A model generated the notes under the pieces. The model was given only the letters and a program-made list of their open reading frames with translations. It did no database searches and had not been told where the DNA came from. 45,896 bases of DNA from Hymenobacter rubripertinctus (lineage in GTDB: Bacteria; Bacteroidota; Bacteroidia; Cytophagales; Hymenobacteraceae): assembly GCF_003583925.1 (NCBI RefSeq), contig NZ_QYCN01000016.1, forward strand, positions 1 through 45,896. Direction: 5' to 3'. Below are positions 41,824 to 45,896 of the stretch, piece by piece (position 1 is the stretch's first letter; each line of letters begins with the position of its first letter). The translations under genes were made by a program, and so were the position numbers.

Positions 41824-42969
41824 ATGGCAACGAAGCGAGATTATTACGAGGTGCTGGGCGTAGCCAAAAACGCGGCGGGCGACGAAATCAAGAAGGCCTA
41901 CCGCAAGGTGGCCATCAAGTACCACCCCGACAAAAACCCCGACGACCCCTCCTCCGAGGACAAGTTTAAGGAGGCGGCCGAAGCCTACGAAGTGCTCAGC
42001 GACGAGCAGAAGCGCGCCCGCTACGACCGGCATGGCCACCAGGGCATGGGTGGCGGCGGCGGCAGTCCCAACATGGAGGATATTTTCAGCCAGTTCGGGG
42101 ATATTTTTGGGGGCGGCGGCGGCGGCTTCGAGAGCTTCTTCGGGGGCGGCCGGGGCCAGCAGGGCGGCCGGCGCGTGCGCAAGGGCTCCAACCTGCGCAT
42201 CAAGCTCAAACTCGATCTGGAGGAAATCGCCAACGGCGTCGAGAAGAAGATCAAAGTGAAGCGTTACGTGGCCTGCCCGCCCTGCTCGGGTACGGGCGCC
42301 AAGAACGGCACCGACCTCAAAACCTGCGGTACCTGCAACGGCCAGGGCCAGGTGAAGCGCGTGGTGAACACCATGCTCGGCCAGATGGTGAGTGCCTCCA
42401 CCTGTCCCACCTGCGAGGGCGAGGGCAAAGTGGTCACCAGCAAGTGCGACGTCTGCCACGGCGAAGGTCGCCAGTTGCACGAGGAGGTTATTCCGATCAA
42501 TATTCCGGCCGGCGTGGCCGAGGGCATGCAGTTGAGCATGAACGGTAAGGGCAACTACCCCGAGCGGGGTGGCGTGCCCGGCGACCTGCTCATCCAGATT
42601 GAGGAGGAGCCCCACGAGTTGCTCCGCCGCGACGGCAACAACATCATGTTCGAGCAGTACATCTCGTTTGTGGATGCCGCCCTGGGGTCCAGCATTGAGG
42701 TGCCGACCATTGAGGGCAAGGTGAAAATCAAGGTGGAGCCGGGCACCCAGCCGGGCAAAATCCTGCGCCTGCGTGGCAAGGGCATCAAGGACATCAACGG
42801 TTACGGCCGCGGCGACCAACTCATCCACCTCAACGTCTGGACGCCCAAGACCGTGAGCGGGGAGGAGCGGGAGTTGCTCGAAAAGCTGCGCGACTCGCGC
42901 AACTTCGTGCCCAGCCCCGGTAAAAACGATAAGGGCTTCTTCGAGAAAGTGAAGGAGTACTTCCAGTAA
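41824..42969 (+). CDS. dnaJ: chaperone DnaJ
   Basis: A 381-residue type I Hsp40. The J domain (1-70) has HPD at 34-36. A glycine/phenylalanine-rich region follows (73-115, [14 protein letters not shown]). Four zinc-finger motifs are CPPCSGTG (151-158), CGTCNGQG (168-175), CPTCEGEG (194-201) and CDVCHGEG (208-215). The C-terminal substrate domains are complete ([18 protein letters not shown]). It ends in a strong two-way terminator. The partner dnaK is not in the window. Confidence 0.97.
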   Translation: MATKRDYYEVLGVAKNAAGDEIKKAYRKVAIKYHPDKNPDDPSSEDKFKEAAEAYEVLSDEQKRARYDRHGHQGMGGGGGSPNMEDIFSQFGDIFGGGGGGFESFFGGGRGQQGGRRVRKGSNLRIKLKLDLEEIANGVEKKIKVKRYVACPPCSGTGAKNGTDLKTCGTCNGQGQVKRVVNTMLGQMVSASTCPTCEGEGKVVTSKCDVCHGEGRQLHEEVIPINIPAGVAEGMQLSMNGKGNYPERGGVPGDLLIQIEEEPHELLRRDGNNIMFEQYISFVDAALGSSIEVPTIEGKVKIKVEPGTQPGKILRLRGKGIKDINGYGRGDQLIHLNVWTPKTVSGEERELLEKLRDSRNFVPSPGKNDKGFFEKVKEYFQ

Positions 42970-43003
42970 AACCGCGCGCAGCCGCGCCGTTGGCGTGGGT
43001 GTA

Positions 43004-43051
43004 CCAAAAAAGAGCCAGCCACCTCATCCGGGGTGGCTGGCTCTTTTTTGG
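43004..43051. terminator. two-way Rho-independent terminator
   Basis: CCAAAAAAGAGCCAGCCACC (43004-43023) is the exact reverse complement of 43032-43051, with an 8-nt loop. Runs of A and T on the two sides make it work in both directions, between dnaJ and the convergent T9SS gene. Confidence 0.9.
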
Positions 43052-43104
43052 TGGCTGCCAACTCCCGCGAAATGAACGCGCAAGGGGCAGATGGGCGGGT
43101 TGGT

Positions 43105-44673
43105 TTACTGCTTCACGATGCGCTGGCTAATGGACTCGGAGCCGGGGTGGAGGCGCAGGATGTAGAGGCCGGCGGGGAGGCCGGTCAGGTTCAGCTCCTG
43201 CTCGATGCGGCCCTGCCGGGGCTGGAGGCTGAAGGTGCGCACTACCTGGCCCAACGAATTGTAGAGCTCGGTTGGGACGGGAGCCGCGGTGGGCAGGCTG
43301 CTCAAACGAACCGTGACGGTATTGCCCGGTGCCGGATTCGGAAATACCGCCGTTGCAGCGGCCAGCTTGGTGGCGGGCTGGGCTTTGGTAACGGGGCTGA
43401 AATTATCGTAGCGGGTGAGCGCCAGGTTCTCGTACTGATTGGTGGTCAGGTCGAGCTGTTGGAGCACCAGCCGCCGCACCTGGTTGTCGGGGGTGTAGGC
43501 AATCAGGGCCCGCCCCTCGTTCTGCACTTCCCACTGGCCGTTGTCCCACTCTTCGTAGCGCGTCAGCAGCAGGTTGCCGATGTTGTCGTAGGTTTCCGTT
43601 TCGCGGCTTGCGTTGCGGTAAACGTCGGGAGCCGCCACAAATTCCTGAATAATTACCACGCTGCTGCCATTGAGCTGGTACACGCCGGTGCTACGCTCCG
43701 AATTCAGCCAGGTGGCGGTGGTTGGCTCCCACTGCTGGGACTCGGCGTAGGCAACCTGCTCCCGCGAAAAGTCATACCAAACGATGTTGTGGAAGCGCAG
43801 GCGGTTGACAAACGTTCTGGCCACCTCATCCCACCCGGCGTAGACTGCCGCGGTGGGTTCGTTGCGGGCGTTGAGCAGGTAGTTGAACTGCTGATCGGGC
43901 TCGAAGGAGCCAGTTAAGTTGTCGTAGTAATCGGTCGTTTCCTGAAGCAGGCCGCCCGTGGCATTGTAGACGCTGGCAGTGCGGGAGCCCGACCGGGTTT
44001 GCCAGGCGCTGCGGCCGGTATCCCACGTTTGGTAGAGGTAGAGGCTGGGGTTGTTCCGGGCATCGTAGCGCTGGCGCAGGCGCTGCTCGTTGACGAAAGC
44101 GCCCGCCTGTGCGTCGTATAGCTGGGTCAGGGAGAGGGTGTCGAGGCCGGCCGCGTTGTAGCGCTTTCGTTCGCGCCGCTCATCCACGAAGGTTGCCGTT
44201 TGCAGGTCGTAGCGCTGGGCCAGGCGCAGCGTGTCGAGGCCGGCGGCGTTGTAGGCAATCAGCTCCCGCGCTTCGTCAACGAAGGTGCGGGCGGCATTGT
44301 CGTAGCGTTGGGTCAGGCGCTGGGTGAGGAACCCCTGGGCCGAAAGGGTGTAAATCTGCTTGTCGAGCACCTGGCTGGTGGCCGTGTCCGTGCGCACGGT
44401 TTCCAGTATCCGGCCCTGGCCGTCGTACGTGAAGGCCGTTCTGATGCCGTTGCTCCACACGCCCGCGTTCGGGTCCCACTGGTGCTCTACCACGATGCCC
44501 GCCAGGCCGGCGGCCTGGGGGCGGTGCGGGGCGCGGGGCAGCGGGGCCGGGTGCGCGCTTCGCTTAAAGAGCTGGTGGGTTGGCCGGGGCGGGGTGGGCC
44601 GCGACTGGGCCATACCGAGTGAAATGGTGCCTGCCAGCGTGGCGGATAGCAGCAGGGAATAAAGTGGTTTCAT
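43105..44673 (-). CDS. T9SS-exported protein with YD-like repeats and sorting domain
   Basis: A 522-residue surface or secreted protein. The ATG at 44673 gives a signal peptide (MKPLYSLLLSATLAG, cut after AQS region). Residues about 55-430 contain repeated Y-rich units; three in a row are 31 residues apart (LTQRYDNAARTFVDE, LAQRYDLQTATFVDE, LTQLYDAQAGAFVNE), each followed by a short strand and AAGLDTL. The last ~80 residues (VFPNPAPGNTVTVRLS to QRIVKQ) are the type A C-terminal sorting domain recognised by the type IX secretion system. The repeats resemble YD/RHS units in look, without an RHS core. Ligand unknown. Confidence 0.85.
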   Translation of the reverse strand: MKPLYSLLLSATLAGTISLGMAQSRPTPPRPTHQLFKRSAHPAPLPRAPHRPQAAGLAGIVVEHQWDPNAGVWSNGIRTAFTYDGQGRILETVRTDTATSQVLDKQIYTLSAQGFLTQRLTQRYDNAARTFVDEARELIAYNAAGLDTLRLAQRYDLQTATFVDERRERKRYNAAGLDTLSLTQLYDAQAGAFVNEQRLRQRYDARNNPSLYLYQTWDTGRSAWQTRSGSRTASVYNATGGLLQETTDYYDNLTGSFEPDQQFNYLLNARNEPTAAVYAGWDEVARTFVNRLRFHNIVWYDFSREQVAYAESQQWEPTTATWLNSERSTGVYQLNGSSVVIIQEFVAAPDVYRNASRETETYDNIGNLLLTRYEEWDNGQWEVQNEGRALIAYTPDNQVRRLVLQQLDLTTNQYENLALTRYDNFSPVTKAQPATKLAAATAVFPNPAPGNTVTVRLSSLPTAAPVPTELYNSLGQVVRTFSLQPRQGRIEQELNLTGLPAGLYILRLHPGSESISQRIVKQ

Positions 44674-44710
44674 GGAAGGAAACGAAGGGATAAAAAAATA
44701 CAATTGCGCC

Positions 44711-44741
44711 GCAAGGTAGGACGGCCGGGCGGCCTGTCAAA
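44711..44741 (-). promoter_or_regulatory. promoter of the T9SS protein gene
   Basis: On the minus strand TTTG (44738-44741) is exactly 19 bases from TACCTTGC (44711-44718), a near match to TAnnTTTG at ideal spacing. The ATG is 38 bases further, at 44673. Confidence 0.55.
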
Positions 44742-44876
44742 GCCTTGCAATTGAGTTGAGGACCACAGGGGGAATGTTTTTTGGGAAGCCGTGCGGCCCG
44801 CCGCGAGAAAAAAAACTCCTACTGATTGTAATGCCGGCTGAAAACGGCCGATATACCCCGCAAAACTTCCTCCCTG

Positions 44877-45389
44877 ATGTCGTCTGCCCCGTTCACGCCG
44901 GAATTTCTGGACCTGCTCGCCGCCCACCAGCCCCGGCTGCGGCGGGTGGCGCGCCTGTACTGCCCCGAGGCCGATGACCGCCAGGATTTGTACCAGGACA
45001 TTATGCTGCAACTCTGGCGGGCGTGGCCCCGCTACGAGGCCCGGCCTGAGGTGCAGGTGGGTACCTGGCTGTACCGGGTGGCCCTGAACGTGGCCATTTC
45101 CGACCTGCGCCAGCGCACCCGCCGCCCCGCCGCCGCCCGCCTCGGCCCCGCCGGTTGGTCCGAGCTGCCCGCCCCGCCCCCCGAAGGCCCCGACCCCGAT
45201 GATCTGGCCCAGCTCTACCGGGCCATTGAGCGGCTCTCCGACGTGGAGAAGGCCTTCGTGCTGCTCTACCTCGAAGAGCGCTCCTACGCCGAAATGGCCG
45301 ACATTCTCGGCATTACCCAAAACAACGTGCGCGTGAAAATGCATCGCGTGCAGGATAAGCTGCGCCACCTGCTAACCCAACCCGCCTGA
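44877..45389 (+). CDS. ECF-type RNA polymerase sigma factor
   Basis: A 170-residue sigma-70 family regulator. Region 2 covers about 20-85 (DRQDLYQDIMLQLWRAWPRY, GTWLYRVALNVAISDLRQR), and region 4 about 115-168 (LSDVEKAFVLLYLEERSYAE, MADILGITQNNVRVKMHRVQ). A proline-rich linker separates them. Sigma region 4 carries the helix-turn-helix for the -35 element. The ATG of the next gene overlaps its stop (TGATG), suggesting coupled synthesis of a membrane partner that may hold it inactive. Confidence 0.93.
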   Translation: MSSAPFTPEFLDLLAAHQPRLRRVARLYCPEADDRQDLYQDIMLQLWRAWPRYEARPEVQVGTWLYRVALNVAISDLRQRTRRPAAARLGPAGWSELPAPPPEGPDPDDLAQLYRAIERLSDVEKAFVLLYLEERSYAEMADILGITQNNVRVKMHRVQDKLRHLLTQPA

Positions 45390-45896
45390 TGGAACTCGAT
45401 GACTTGAAGCGGCAGTGGCAGGCCCAGCCCGTTGAGCTGCCTGCTGATACGCTTACTTCCGAACAAGACCTCCGCGCCATGCTTACTTCCCACAACGCCT
45501 CCAGCCCCCTGGTCAGGCTGAAAAAAAATGCCTCCCGGGAGCTAAAGCTGGTATTGGCAGCAATGCTATTGATTGGCTTTGATGCGCTGGTATTCTTCCG
45601 TAATGCATCTAAAATGCTGCTGTTTGCCGCCGGTGTTTTTTTGATAATCTGTCTGGTGGGGCTCATTGTGTACCAGCGCCTGAAACTCATTCGCCAGATG
45701 GAGCAGCAACACGATGATCTGTATCACTTTCTACAGAGCAGGATCGGCCGGTTCCGCTACCTCATGCGCCTGCACGATTATGTAGGCGTAGGTGCCCTGG
45801 CGCTGCTGGCGTTAACGGGGGTAGTGGTGCGGTGGGCTTACCTGAGGGCCTACCTGCACCCTGCCCAACCCAATTGGGGCTGGCACGTGAGTATGG
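45389..45896 (+). CDS. membrane protein downstream of the sigma factor, cut by window end
   Basis: An open frame begins with the ATG overlapping the sigma stop and is still open at the right edge (169 codons seen). It starts MELDDLKRQWQAQPVELPAD, a soluble ~55-residue part, then two close helices (LVLAAMLLIGFDALVFF and MLLFAAGVFLIICLVGLIVY), a charged stretch (KLIRQMEQQHDDLYHFLQS) and a third helix (VGALALLALTGVVVRW). Position, overlap and a cytoplasmic N-terminal part fit a regulator of the ECF sigma factor, but no zinc anti-sigma motif is seen. Function unproven. Confidence 0.75.
   Translation, partial: MELDDLKRQWQAQPVELPADTLTSEQDLRAMLTSHNASSPLVRLKKNASRELKLVLAAMLLIGFDALVFFRNASKMLLFAAGVFLIICLVGLIVYQRLKLIRQMEQQHDDLYHFLQSRIGRFRYLMRLHDYVGVGALALLALTGVVVRWAYLRAYLHPAQPNWGWHVSM

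Noticed and set aside
1..45896. Anti-phage defence system, retron, prophage or biosynthetic gene cluster
   Set aside because: No nuclease, reverse transcriptase, phage structural, NRPS or PKS domain was recognised; the accessory content is a surface-polysaccharide locus.

Overview
The window reads as a chromosomal segment of a GC-rich Bacteroidota, most probably Hymenobacter or a close relative in the Cytophagales. The signs are a type IX secretion C-terminal sorting domain (gene at 43105-44673), Bacteroidota-type -7 promoter boxes (TAnnTTTG, for example at 4606, 14527, 16801, 28443 and 38353), few strong Shine-Dalgarno sites, a short-LID adenylate kinase, and many dispersed palindromic intergenic repeats. 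Genus assignment is inference. No tRNA, rRNA, CRISPR array or intact insertion sequence was seen.

Region 1 (1-2475) is a damaged left edge. The 3' end of an unknown plus-strand gene carries an exact in-frame 99-bp tandem duplication. It runs into a C-terminally truncated acyltransferase-3 gene on the minus strand, preceded by a small membrane ORF and a polytopic membrane protein.

Region 2 (2890-32024) is a large surface-polysaccharide locus. It holds a polyprenyl-phosphate-type GT2, an ABC exporter (permease plus ATPase with a Wzt-like C-terminal domain), about fifteen glycosyltransferases (mostly GT4, plus GT2 and one GT61), an NAD-dependent sugar epimerase, a sugar 3-aminotransferase and N-acetyltransferase pair (QdtB/FdtB- and QdtC/FdtC-like), a Wzx-type flippase, a minus-strand RffA-like transaminase with an ArnC/GtrB-like GT2, and a tail of MaoC-like, ChbG/YdjC-like deacetylase and GNAT genes. 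Many genes overlap by 1-4 bases, so long plus-strand operons are likely. A minus-strand polytopic protein at 32160-33542 is a candidate Wzy-type polymerase. The locus therefore contains parts of both an ABC-dependent and a Wzx/Wzy-dependent export route.

Region 3 (33555-45896) is mostly housekeeping: a TPR lipoprotein-like or periplasmic protein, an M42-type aminopeptidase, a membrane pyrophosphatase (hppA), hpt, adk, obgE, grpE and dnaJ, then a T9SS-exported repeat protein, and an ECF sigma factor overlapping a membrane protein cut by the window end.

The non-coding DNA is unusually structured. A ~101-nt element occurs twice in opposite orientation (4003-4103 and 9749-9850) with a compensatory base change in its stem. 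A 92-nt palindromic element occurs twice in opposite orientation around hpt-adk. Two perfect 29-30 bp hairpins sit at 17947-18010 and 32038-32101. I did not find a clear-cut new defence or enzymatic system; the best candidates for novelty are the repeat elements and the composition of the polysaccharide locus.
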